In this document: positions 45,687 to 54,540 of the stretch, one piece after another
How positions within the stretch are numbered: position 1 is the first letter of the stretch
Layout of the letters: every line of letters starts with the position of its first letter
NCBI RefSeq assembly: GCF_014201415.1
Contig: NZ_JACHEH010000002.1
Coordinates: forward strand, 372,001-436,000
Origin: Chelatococcus composti
Lineage (GTDB): Bacteria; Pseudomonadota; Alphaproteobacteria; Rhizobiales; Beijerinckiaceae
Reading direction: 5' to 3'
DNA: 64,000 bases
Position numbers and translations under genes: made by a program
Notes under the pieces: model-generated
The model's input: only the letters and a program-made list of their open reading frames with translations
Database searches by the model: none
What the model was told of the DNA's origin: nothing

Positions 45687-47390
45687 TCAGCGCGCCGCCA
45701 GGAAGGCCTCGTGCTCGGCCTGAAGCGCGCCGGACAGCGCCTTCCCGATCAGCGCCCGCGTCTCCTTGACGCCGTAGAGGGCGATGAAGGAGCCAAAGCG
45801 CGGCCCCCGCTCCTCGCCGAGCAGCACCTGGTAGATGCTGGAGAACCACTGCTGCGAGACGCCAGGGCGCCCGTCGGGGCTCTTCGTCTTGCCGCTGAGG
45901 TCCGGGAAGTGCCGGCGGCCAACCTCGTAGACCATTGCCTGCAGCGCGTCGGCATCGGTCGAGCCTTCGAGGGGCGCGAGCTCGTTGTCGAGATCGAGGA
46001 GCGCCGCGCGCTCCGCCTCGGTCGGCGGGCGGAAGGTCTTGGCCGGCCGGACGAAGTCGCGGAAATAGTTGATGGCGTAGCCGACGAGCTTGTCGAGCCG
46101 CGGATGCGTCTCGGGCGAGGCAGCCGGCGCATAGCGGCGGATGAAGCCCCACAGCACCGCCGGATCCTCAGAATTGGCCACGCCTGCGAGGTTGAGCAGC
46201 ATGCCGAAGGTGAGCTGCGTCGGCGCTCCAGTGGCACCGGCCGCCTCGACCGTCTCCGGGGGCGGCGGGTTACCGGCATGGATGTGCCAGACCGGATTGC
46301 CCAGCCGGTGCTTCCACTCCTGCCGGCCGTATGCGTTGAGGAAACCGAGATAGTCGTCGACGTGACGCGGAATGACGTCGAAGAACAGGCGCTTGGCTTC
46401 GCGCGGCTTGTTGTACATGAACAAGGCGAGGCTCTCAGGCGTGCCGTAGCGCAGCCACTCCTCGATGGTGAGGCCGTTGCCCTTGGACTTGGAGATCTTC
46501 TGGCCGTTCTCGTCGAGAAAGAGCTCGTAGTTGAAGCCCTCGGGCGGGGTGGCGCCGAGCGCACGGGCAATCTGTCCCGACAGGCGCACGGAATCGATGA
46601 GATCCTTGCCCGCCATCTCGTAGTCGACGCCGAGTGCCACCCAGCGCATGGCCCAGTCCGGCTTCCACTGCAGCTTGGCGTGCCCGCCCGTCACCGGCGT
46701 CTCGAAACGCTCGCCCGTCTCGGGATCGCGCCAGACGATGGTGGCGCTGTCCTTCTTCACCTCCTCGATCGGCACCTGCATGACGACGCCGGTCTTCGGG
46801 TGAATGGGCAGGAAGGGCGAATAGCTCTGCGCCCGCTCCGCCCGCAGACTCGGCAGCATGATCGCCATCACCTCCTCGTAGCGTTCGGCGACCAGGCGCA
46901 GCGTGTCATCGAAGCGGCCGGAGGTGTAGCAGTCGGTCGCCGACATGAAGGTGTAGTCAAAGCCGAAGGCGTCGAGGAAGGCGCGCAGGCGCGCATTGTT
47001 GTGGTGGCCGAAGCTCTCGTGCGTGCCGAAGGGATCGGGCACCCGCGTCAGCGGCTTGCCGAGATGCTCCTTCAGCATGTCGCGGTTCGGCACGTTGTCC
47101 GGCACCTTGCGCAGGCCATCCATGTCGTCGGAGAAGGCGACGAGCCGCGTCGGGATGCGGTCTTCGGTCAGCACGCGGAACGCATGGCGCACCATGGAGG
47201 TGCGCGCCACCTCGCCGAAAGTGCCGATGTGCGGCAGGCCGGAGGGGCCGTATCCGGTCTCGAACAGCGCCTCCTTCTTGCCCGAACGCTCCAGCCGCAC
47301 GACGAGTTTGCGCGCTTCCTCGAACGGCCAGGCAGCCGAGGCTCGGGCAGCCTCGACAAGCGCGGGATCGAGCTGGAGCGGTTGTGTCAT
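45687..47390 (-). CDS. lysK: lysyl-tRNA synthetase, class I
   Basis: 567-residue class I (archaeal-type) LysRS that charges tRNA-Lys. The HIGH-like motif is [13 protein letters not shown] and the KMSKS-like motif [11 protein letters not shown]. Alphaproteobacteria are one of the few bacterial groups that use this form instead of LysS. ATG 47390 is preferred; ATG 47399 and the frame to 47459 add residues without similarity. It is the upstream neighbour of ubiE on the same strand, 112 nt away. Confidence 0.95.
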   Translation of the reverse strand: MTQPLQLDPALVEAARASAAWPFEEARKLVVRLERSGKKEALFETGYGPSGLPHIGTFGEVARTSMVRHAFRVLTEDRIPTRLVAFSDDMDGLRKVPDNVPNRDMLKEHLGKPLTRVPDPFGTHESFGHHNNARLRAFLDAFGFDYTFMSATDCYTSGRFDDTLRLVAERYEEVMAIMLPSLRAERAQSYSPFLPIHPKTGVVMQVPIEEVKKDSATIVWRDPETGERFETPVTGGHAKLQWKPDWAMRWVALGVDYEMAGKDLIDSVRLSGQIARALGATPPEGFNYELFLDENGQKISKSKGNGLTIEEWLRYGTPESLALFMYNKPREAKRLFFDVIPRHVDDYLGFLNAYGRQEWKHRLGNPVWHIHAGNPPPPETVEAAGATGAPTQLTFGMLLNLAGVANSEDPAVLWGFIRRYAPAASPETHPRLDKLVGYAINYFRDFVRPAKTFRPPTEAERAALLDLDNELAPLEGSTDADALQAMVYEVGRRHFPDLSGKTKSPDGRPGVSQQWFSSIYQVLLGEERGPRFGSFIALYGVKETRALIGKALSGALQAEHEAFLAAR

Positions 47391-47514
47391 GTCACACATC
47401 TCTTCAAGAATGAGGGGCACCGGCCGGCGATAACGTTCCGGGGGCGAGGCGGCGGACACTAGGTAGGGCCCCCCGCTGCGTCAACGCGGCATTTCCCGCC
47501 AAATCGCGGAAAGG

Positions 47515-48357
47515 TCAATAGAAGCCCACCGGGAAATAGCGCAGGTAGAGCTCGGCGTAGGTGCCGTTGTCCCACAGACGCTGCAGCGCGTAGTCGAAGG
47601 CGCGTCTGAGCACCTTGTCGTCCTTCCGGAACACGAAGCCGACGCCCTCGCCGAAATAGCGGCTCTCCAGATAGGGGCCGCCGACGAAGCGGCAGCAATC
47701 GGCGGCCACGCGCCCGTTGAGCCACAGGGCGAGGCTCATCCCGTCCCCGAACAGATAGTCGACCTCACCGGCACGGAGCGCTTCGCGCGCGGCGATGAGA
47801 TTGGCGTAGGGCTTTGCCTCCGCCTCGGGGAAATGGGTCTTCAGGAAGGCCTCATGCGCCGTTCCCGCAATGACCGCGACCGTGCGTCCGGCGAGAACCT
47901 CGGGCCTGAACCGGTCCGGCGCCCTCTCGCGCCGGGCGACGAAGCGGGCCGGCATGCGGTGAAAGGGCGCGGTGACGGCAAAGCCCTCCCGGAGCGATGC
48001 GGTGATGGGGATGCCGGCAGCCACCACGTCGCCGTGGCCGGCCTCGAGCGCCGGCAACAGCGTGTCGAAGCGCCGCGCCTGGATGGTGCAGGCAACCGCC
48101 AGCACCTCGCAAGCGGCACGCGCGAGCTCGACGGCAAAGCCGGTCGGCACACCGTCGGGACCAGCGAAGTGCAGCGGCGGAAACTCGTCGTCCGTCATGA
48201 TCCGCACGACCCGCACCCAGGACAGATCCGGCTTCTCGATGCGGGTACGGGTATCCCAGAAATTGGGCACGACCGGACCGGTCCCCCCGGCCGCGACGGC
48301 CGGGCCGCCGAGGAAGGGACAGAGGACGAGCAAGCGAAAGAGCAATCCCCGGAACAC
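47515..48357 (-). CDS. SBP_bac_3-type solute-binding protein
   Basis: 280 residues from GTG 48357, which follows GGGGGAAG and begins a signal peptide (RGLLFRLLVLCPFLGGPAVAA). Lobe motifs of the amino-acid-binding type are FPPLHFAGPDGVPTGFAVELARA, GHGDVVAAGIPIT, GRTVAVIAGTAHEAFLK and DYLFGDG. No transporter genes adjoin it, so it may be an orphan receptor. It is divergent from the glycosyltransferase gene at 48526. Ligand unknown. Confidence 0.85.
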   Translation of the reverse strand: MFRGLLFRLLVLCPFLGGPAVAAGGTGPVVPNFWDTRTRIEKPDLSWVRVVRIMTDDEFPPLHFAGPDGVPTGFAVELARAACEVLAVACTIQARRFDTLLPALEAGHGDVVAAGIPITASLREGFAVTAPFHRMPARFVARRERAPDRFRPEVLAGRTVAVIAGTAHEAFLKTHFPEAEAKPYANLIAAREALRAGEVDYLFGDGMSLALWLNGRVAADCCRFVGGPYLESRYFGEGVGFVFRKDDKVLRRAFDYALQRLWDNGTYAELYLRYFPVGFY

Positions 48358-48525
48358 CCGGCTTCCCCCGGAACCTGTCGCCGATTTTGGTAGTTGTGCG
48401 CCAGCCACCCCCTCCCGGCAAGAGGGTGTCGCCGCTTTGCGCGCGCACACGCACTCACCCCACGGGCCAATTTACAAATCAAGAACTGTCGATAATCTTT
48501 CCACAGGGGTTGCAGGGAGTAATAG

Positions 48526-50691
48526 ATGATGAATGATGCTATCGCTCCCGACGCCAGCGGGGGAAAACGGAATTTTTTTAAGAACGTCAATCAAGATGTC
48601 TGTTTGAACTATACAAGTCTGGACGACGCGGCGGGCACGGACGAATTCGTCTTCCTGCTGCAGTATGGCGTGTCGGCACACGCTCTCACGGAGGCACGTC
48701 GCCAGGCATACCGGTGGAACGTATCACCCTTCGAGGCGCTTCTCGCCTCGGGCGCGATCGACGAGGAACGGCTCTATGCCGCCGTCGCCGAGACGATGGG
48801 CCTGCCCTTCCTGCACCGCGGCGTGCGCATCGGCGCTGACGCCCGCTTTCCCGAATGTCTGACGGCCGGCATCGTGCCCCTGCGCCCGGACGGGCGGGGT
48901 CCGCGCTTTCTCGTCGCCCCGGGCGTGCCGCATCTCGGCCGATTCATGAAGCAGTACGCGCGTTGGCAGAACGCCGGCGTGGCGCTCACGACGCCACGCC
49001 TTTTGACCAGACTGGTGATGCGAACCTACCCGCGGCAGATCGCCCATCTCGCCGCCAACGGTCTCGCCGATGCTGCCGCCGCCCTGTCGTATCGAGGGCA
49101 GATGAACGGCTTCCAGATCGGCATACTCGCGCTCGCCGCGGGGGTTACGAGTTTTCTCCTCGTCCGGGCACCGACGGCGGCCTTCGGCCTGTTCGCAGCG
49201 CTCTGCAGCCTCGTCTTCATAGCCATGGTCATGGTGCGCCTCGCCTGCTGCATGGAGCGGCCGCGACGCCCCCCGGCCCGTATGCCCGCCGACCACGAGC
49301 TGCCGATCTATACTGTCATCGTGCCGTTGCACCGGGAGGCGCGGGTCGTGCCGCAGCTTCTCACCGCGCTCATGAGCCTCGACTATCCACCCGCCAAACT
49401 CGACATCAAGCTGGTGATCGAGAGCGACGATGCAACGACGGCCGAAGCCCTGCGCGCCCAGACACTGCCACCCTGGTTCGAGATCGTGGTTGCGCCACCC
49501 GGCCTGCCGCGGACCAAGCCGCGCGCGCTCAACCTGGCCCTGCAGCTGGCGCGGGGCGAATACACGGTCGTCTACGACGCCGAGGACGTGCCCGAGCCGA
49601 AGCAGCTCCGCCTGGCGGCAGCAAGCCTTGCAGCCGCGCCGGAACGTATCGCGTGCCTGCAGGCTCACCTCGCCATCGACAACGTGGATGACAGCCTGCT
49701 GACGCGCCTGTTCGCGATCGAGTATGCTGCGCTGTTCGATGTCATCAATCCGGGCCTCGCCGCCTTCAGCCTTCCGGTGCCACTCGGCGGCACGTCCAAC
49801 CATTTCCGCACGGCGGTGCTGCGCCGTATCCACGCCTGGGATGCATGGAACGTGACCGAGGATGCCGACCTCGGCCTCAGGCTGGCACGCCTCGGATATG
49901 CCGTGGCGGATCTGCCGTCGACCACCCACGAGGAGGCCCCCGCCCGCCTGCGCGCCTGGCTCGCCCAGCGGGCGCGGTGGATGAAGGGCTGGATGCAGGT
50001 CTGTATCACACACACGCGCGAGCCCCTGACCGCGCTGCGCCAGCTCGGCGCCGACGGCATGCTGGGCGTCACCGCGACGCTGGCTGGCACCGTACTGACA
50101 GCGCTCTTCTTCCCCTTATTCCTGATCGCATCGGTACTCTCCCTCACCGATGGCAGCCTGTTCATTGCGGACGGGCTCTTAGGCCGCGCCTTTGCCGCCA
50201 TCGGCCTCACCCTCTTCATTGCGGGCTGCCTCGCCATGCTCCTGCCCGCGCTCATCGGCCTGAAGCGTCGCAAGCTGCTCCGGCTGGCGCCTTATGCCGC
50301 GCTCATGCCACTGTATTTCACGCTGATTTCCGTCGCCACATGGCTGGGCGTGGTCGAACTCGTCCGCAGCCCCTTCCGCTGGAACAAGACGGAGCATGGG
50401 CTCGCCCGCACGTCCGAGGCGGCGAGACGCCGATCACATGGCCCGGATACCGTTGCTCCCGCCTCAGAAGCAGCCGGCAATGGCCGTGAGCAGCCAGTCC
50501 GCGAAGACGGCCTGAGAAGAATGACTCCAGAAGAAGACCCCTGCCGCCAGGAGCCCGACGCAGAGGCCCGCCGAAACAGTCAGGAGCAGACGCCGCTGCC
50601 CGCCGGTCAGCGAGACCTCGTCCGACGCACCCATTCCGCCGTTGAGCCTCGTGCCTTCCACAGCGCTCCTCATCTGCAGCAAACGAGATAG
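48526..50691 (+). CDS. family 2 glycosyltransferase with N-terminal GspE-N-like domain
   Basis: 721 residues as an open frame. Residues about 40-165 resemble the N-terminal domain of type II secretion ATPases (SPFEALLASGAIDEERLYAAVAE). Two membrane helices follow (about 195-245), then a processive GT2 domain (about 260-510) with IVPLHREARVV, YDAEDVPEP, TEDADLGLRLARLGY and the QRARWMKGWM motif of cellulose-synthase-like enzymes. Further helices run to about 610. After NKTEHGLAR (about 619-628), where related proteins end, about 90 polar residues with poor GC3 continue, antisense to a small ORF, so the functional end may be earlier. It probably builds an exopolysaccharide. Confidence 0.88.
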   Translation: MMNDAIAPDASGGKRNFFKNVNQDVCLNYTSLDDAAGTDEFVFLLQYGVSAHALTEARRQAYRWNVSPFEALLASGAIDEERLYAAVAETMGLPFLHRGVRIGADARFPECLTAGIVPLRPDGRGPRFLVAPGVPHLGRFMKQYARWQNAGVALTTPRLLTRLVMRTYPRQIAHLAANGLADAAAALSYRGQMNGFQIGILALAAGVTSFLLVRAPTAAFGLFAALCSLVFIAMVMVRLACCMERPRRPPARMPADHELPIYTVIVPLHREARVVPQLLTALMSLDYPPAKLDIKLVIESDDATTAEALRAQTLPPWFEIVVAPPGLPRTKPRALNLALQLARGEYTVVYDAEDVPEPKQLRLAAASLAAAPERIACLQAHLAIDNVDDSLLTRLFAIEYAALFDVINPGLAAFSLPVPLGGTSNHFRTAVLRRIHAWDAWNVTEDADLGLRLARLGYAVADLPSTTHEEAPARLRAWLAQRARWMKGWMQVCITHTREPLTALRQLGADGMLGVTATLAGTVLTALFFPLFLIASVLSLTDGSLFIADGLLGRAFAAIGLTLFIAGCLAMLLPALIGLKRRKLLRLAPYAALMPLYFTLISVATWLGVVELVRSPFRWNKTEHGLARTSEAARRRSHGPDTVAPASEAAGNGREQPVREDGLRRMTPEEDPCRQEPDAEARRNSQEQTPLPAGQRDLVRRTHSAVEPRAFHSAPHLQQTR
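50464..50673 (-). CDS. small membrane protein, 69 residues, antisense to the GT2 tail
   Basis: The frame encodes a polar N-terminus, then a convincing membrane helix (RRLLLTVSAGLCVGLLAAGV, about residues 28-47), and ends near ADWLLTAIAGCF. Third codon positions are clearly GC-rich in this frame, while the overlapping plus-strand tail of the glycosyltransferase frame has many A/T third positions. That contrast favours this frame as the coding one. A TTG at 50682 is an alternative start. It lies downstream of the disrupted glycosyltransferase gene on the same strand. No homologue recognised. Confidence 0.45.
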   Translation of the reverse strand: MRSAVEGTRLNGGMGASDEVSLTGGQRRLLLTVSAGLCVGLLAAGVFFWSHSSQAVFADWLLTAIAGCF

Positions 50692-50754
50692 TCAGGATAG
50701 CAGGTCGTGCCCCAATGCCCAACCGGGCCAGTGCCCGGGCGCCGTCCGGCTGCG

Positions 50755-53525
50755 CTAGGGCAGAAGCTCGAGGATTGCGTTGTTGATCTTCCAGCCGTTG
50801 TAATGCAGCGGAATGAGCTTGTGGCCTGGCAGCCCGCGGATCCGGCGTGCGGCGGCACCGATATCGAACACGACAATCGGGCGCGCCGACCTTAAAGCCA
50901 GCGAGAGCGTATAGGAATACGTCTCCGGCCAGACGGACGGCAGGAAGATGACGTCGATATCGAGGGAATCGATGGTGTCGAGGACGGTGGCGTTGTCATA
51001 GGGGCCCGTCACCATGATCCCTGCTTCCACCGCCCTCTCGTCGTTTTCCGTGTAGCCAATGACGACGAACTCGAGGGGCAGGCGGCGCAGCCGGGCATCG
51101 GTCGCGCAGTCGAGAAGCTTTTCGAACCCCTTGATCGCGGAGATCGCGCCGAGGACGCCGACACGCAACACGCGGGAACCGGGCCGCGGCCGCTTGAGCA
51201 GCGGCATGGGCTCGACATCGTCGTGCGGCCGGATCTGAAAGACGATATCGGGAAAATATCCTCGTCCGGCACGATCACAGACGCCGCCCCCGCCAAAAGC
51301 TTGTGATAATCCGCCCGCCACGTCTGGATGTCGGGCACGCCGAACTCCGTTGGATTGGCCTGCAGGCAGGCCTGGCAGGCCCGCTTTCCGGGCTCGCCGC
51401 AATAGATTCCCTTCGTGTCTACGAGGTTCACGCGCGGACAGATGCCGAAATAGTCATGCACCACCACCTTCCACGGCCGTTGCAGATGGTTGAGCAGATT
51501 GAGCACGCCGATGGCGGGACGCGAACCGAAATCCATGATGTGATGGACGTGAACCTCGGCGATCGCGAGGTCCTCCGCAACACGCTGGAGACGCTGCGGA
51601 TCGCTGGCGATGCGGATCGCCGACAGCGTCGACGTCCTCGCCGCATGCGTTGCGACGATGTCGAAGCGGTCGTGGACACGCGGATCAGCGACCGCGCGGA
51701 AGACGCCGTAGCCCGCGGCCTCCAGGCGCTGGATCTCCTCGCGCACGTGCTGTTCCGTGCCACCGCCGCGCAGATGGCTGATGATCAGCACGTTCCTTTC
51801 GAAAGATGCGCGCCTGAGGCGCTCGCGATCGATCCGCTCGCGCGCGGGGCGCATCGGATCGGCTTGGAGAAAGGACTGCACCTGCGTTTGGTAATGCGGA
51901 TGCCTCTCGTTGATGACCCGCATGGCGCGTTCGACCCGCTCCCGCCGTTGATCCTGGAACGACGTCGCGCCCAGATGGCGGACGAAGACATTGGCGGCAG
52001 CGACATTCTTCCATCCGGCATCGATGGCGCGCAGGGAGAAGTCGTTCTCCTCGCCGTAGCCTGTCCCGAAAGCCTCGGCGTCGAACTCGCCGATCTGGTC
52101 GATGAGCTTTCGCCTGATGTACATGCAGAAGCCGACGGCGGTCGGCAGCTCGATGACGACCCCCGCGTTCACCGAGGAGGCGATTCGGTCGAGCTCCGCA
52201 TAGGGCACCTCAAGCGGCCGGTGATTGTCCTCGTTAAAGAAGGGGTAGGAGCAGACCGTCCCGTTGTTCGTCAGGGGCGTCACCGTGCCGGTGCTCTCAT
52301 CCGCCAACGCGACCTGGCGCAGGCGGTCGATCCAGTTGCCGAACACCTCCGTGTCCGAGTTCAACAGGATGACATCGCGGGTCTGGTGAAGCCTCATCCC
52401 CTTGTTGACGGATTTGACGAAGCCTTCGTTCTGCTCGTTCCTGATCAGCCGGATGTAGCCCTTCTTGGCCAGCAGCCGGAGAATGTCCGACAGGTCCGCT
52501 TCCGGGGAGCAGTCGTCGATAACGACCACGCGAAAGGACGTTTCATTCTGCGCCGAAAGTACACGGTAGAGGCAGGTGACAGTTTCGCGCTTGCCCCGGT
52601 AGACGGGAATGATGACATCGACCGTCTTGCGCGAGGCCCACCTCAGGAGCTGCTGCATCGTGCCCGGCCGCGGCAGGGCCAGGATTTTTCGCAGATCGTG
52701 ATCGGCATCGTGATCGTCGTCGGGGAAGCGGGTCTCCTCAGGCCGGGGCGGAAGCGGCACACCGCGCCGGCGCTCGGCCTCACCGAAGCGCACGAAATGC
52801 TCCAGCGCCGGCATGTTGCTTGCTGCCACATCCGGATTGGCGGCGAGGTAACTGCCTGGGTCGAACATGTCGCTGGCGCTGCGCCCCTCCTGCAGCCCGA
52901 AGGCGACGAAATGCCGGAAAGGCTCGCCTCCCCAGTCTGCAATGTCCGGGTTTCTCTTGAGGTAGACGGGATAAGAGAACCAGGGTGTCGGGTTCAGCTG
53001 TCGCCAGCGGCCGACGAGCAGGAAATGCAGGAGCGCTTCCGCAACGGCGAGGGAACGCCCCGGAAAATGTCGCTGGTAATAGGCCGGATCGAAAAAGAGG
53101 ATCGGGGTCACGGTCAGGTTGCCACCAAGCAGATCCCGCCATCCGAGAGCCTGCCCAGTCCGGTCGGGCGACCGATGGAAATGGACGCTGCACAACCAGC
53201 CGGCATATTTCTTCAGGATCAGCCCGCTGAGCGAGATGGCGATACCGTGTCCGACAAGCGGCACGTGGTGCAGGAGATTGATCGACAGGAAAACGCCATA
53301 TCCGACCGCGCCGACGAGCCTGCGGCGGACAAGAAAATAGGTCGATTTCACGTCATGCTCCGCGACGCGGTAGCAGAGAACCTGAAAGGCCTGTGTCAGA
53401 AGGCGCCATGCCGCGGCGATCCCTGTCACACAGGCGAAGAAGATGCTGTCGAGATTCGTGAGAAGTTCGTTCCTGTCCGAGTGTCGGCGAATGCCATGTG
53501 CCAGCCTGGAAACGATCTGCTGCAT
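50755..53525 (-). pseudogene. large two-domain glycosyltransferase gene with a frameshift
   Basis: From ATG 53525 the reading frame encodes a hydrophobic N-terminus and repeated FDPGSYLAANPDVA-type motifs (DPAYYQRHFPG, YPVYLKRNPDIA; about residues 115-245). A GT2 domain follows (VDVIIPVYRGKRETVTCLYR, LLNSDTEVFGNW), then the start of a GT-B domain (HVHHIMDFGSRPAIGVLNLL, VIVPDEDI). At about 51250 the similarity moves to the -1 frame, which continues FPDIVFQIRPHDDVEP, RVGVLGAISAIKGFEKLL and FLPSVWPETYSYTLSLAL to the stop at 50755. The original frame ends at 51009. The junction is TTTCCCG (51255-51249), a slippery-type heptamer in the right phase. Mutation, sequencing indel or recoding are all possible. 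It would make a surface glycan. Confidence 0.75.
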
Positions 53526-53889
53526 CTGAAAAATTCCGCAGTGATGAAATAAAAACCGCGCAACGAACGAAGAAACGAAGTCGCCTGACCCGCAGGGAAA
53601 CATCCCCGGGATCGCTCTCCTCGACCCGACTGACAAACGACGCAACTGCACCTTCACCGGAAGCCCGACGGATGCGCCTGCCTGCGCTGTGACGGTCGAA
53701 GCGCTCTGATGGTATTCGCACCGTCGACAAATTTGACTGGATAGTGGATAGCAAACTACGCCAAGAGACTGCCAAATAACGCAGAGGCACCGGCGGCCGC
53801 TGCCCGGAACGGGAAGGTGGTGCTTGCGCGGCCGCCGCTGTGGCGCATGATGCCCGCTGAACGGACGCGTCTGCGATGGAGGCACGACG
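53526..53889. other. 364-nt intergenic region with no gene, divergent promoter area
   Basis: This stretch is lower in GC than its surroundings and separates the disrupted glycosyltransferase (minus) from the HTH-like gene (plus). A TTGACT at 53733-53738 may serve as a -35 element, but no good -10 lies at 17 nt. I see no RNA gene, repeat or protein-like frame; the short open frames have low-complexity Arg/Ser composition. Confidence 0.4.
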
Positions 53890-54246
53890 ATGGCGCCACG
53901 CCTGCCGGACCTTGCCAAGCGATCGCTGAAAACGGCGCTCGACGATCTCGGCCATGTCATGGAGCGCGTCCATACCCACGCGCTCAAGGAGCGGATGAGC
54001 CCGGACGCCTTCCGCGCCACCGTGGCCGGCCTCGGCTTTTCGTCCATGCGCGAGTTCTGCGACCGCACCGGCCTGCCGGAGAGCACCATCGAGAGCTGGC
54101 TGCGCTTCGGCCTTTCCCACGATGCGGCCCAGCTGCTGAATGCGCTGATGAGCTACCGCAACCGCGTCAAGGAGGCGATCGAGGCCGCCGACCGCGCCAC
54201 GAACGCCGGCGTCGCCGACTTCTTCGAGGAGCGGCAGCTGCCCTAA
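53890..54246 (+). CDS. 118-residue hypothetical protein with HTH-like segment
   Basis: Start ATG 53890 has a strong GGAGG Shine-Dalgarno (ATGGAGGCACGACG before it). The protein is helical; LGFSSMREFCDRTGLPESTIESWLRFG (split here as residues about 47-73) reads like a helix-turn-helix, with the turn at RTGLP. A helical charged C-terminus follows. I do not recognise the family. It stands 294 nt upstream of the mrp operon; that gap holds no supported gene, only an AT-rich patch (54247-54270). Confidence 0.7.
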   Translation: MAPRLPDLAKRSLKTALDDLGHVMERVHTHALKERMSPDAFRATVAGLGFSSMREFCDRTGLPESTIESWLRFGLSHDAAQLLNALMSYRNRVKEAIEAADRATNAGVADFFEERQLP

Positions 54247-54540
54247 ATTCTTGCTGCGCCGCAAAAAACGACGCCGGGCCATGTTGAAGGCTTGACCCGT
54301 GCGCAACTGGAATGGCACATCCCCTCTCCGGCATCTTTCCGTGGATTTTCGGCAGGATGACGGCCAGGCTGGAAGTGGCGGGCACTCGCCGGCGAAGCGA
54401 TTGTCGCGCCTGCCATCGTCCGGCACCGGACGTGCCGTCCATGTCGGAGGGCGCTCACGGCCCGGGGCGAGGCCGGCGGCGCCGGCCCGCAGCGCGGGGA
54501 TCCGGATGCGGTCAATCGAAGGTGGGAACGACGCACTCGC

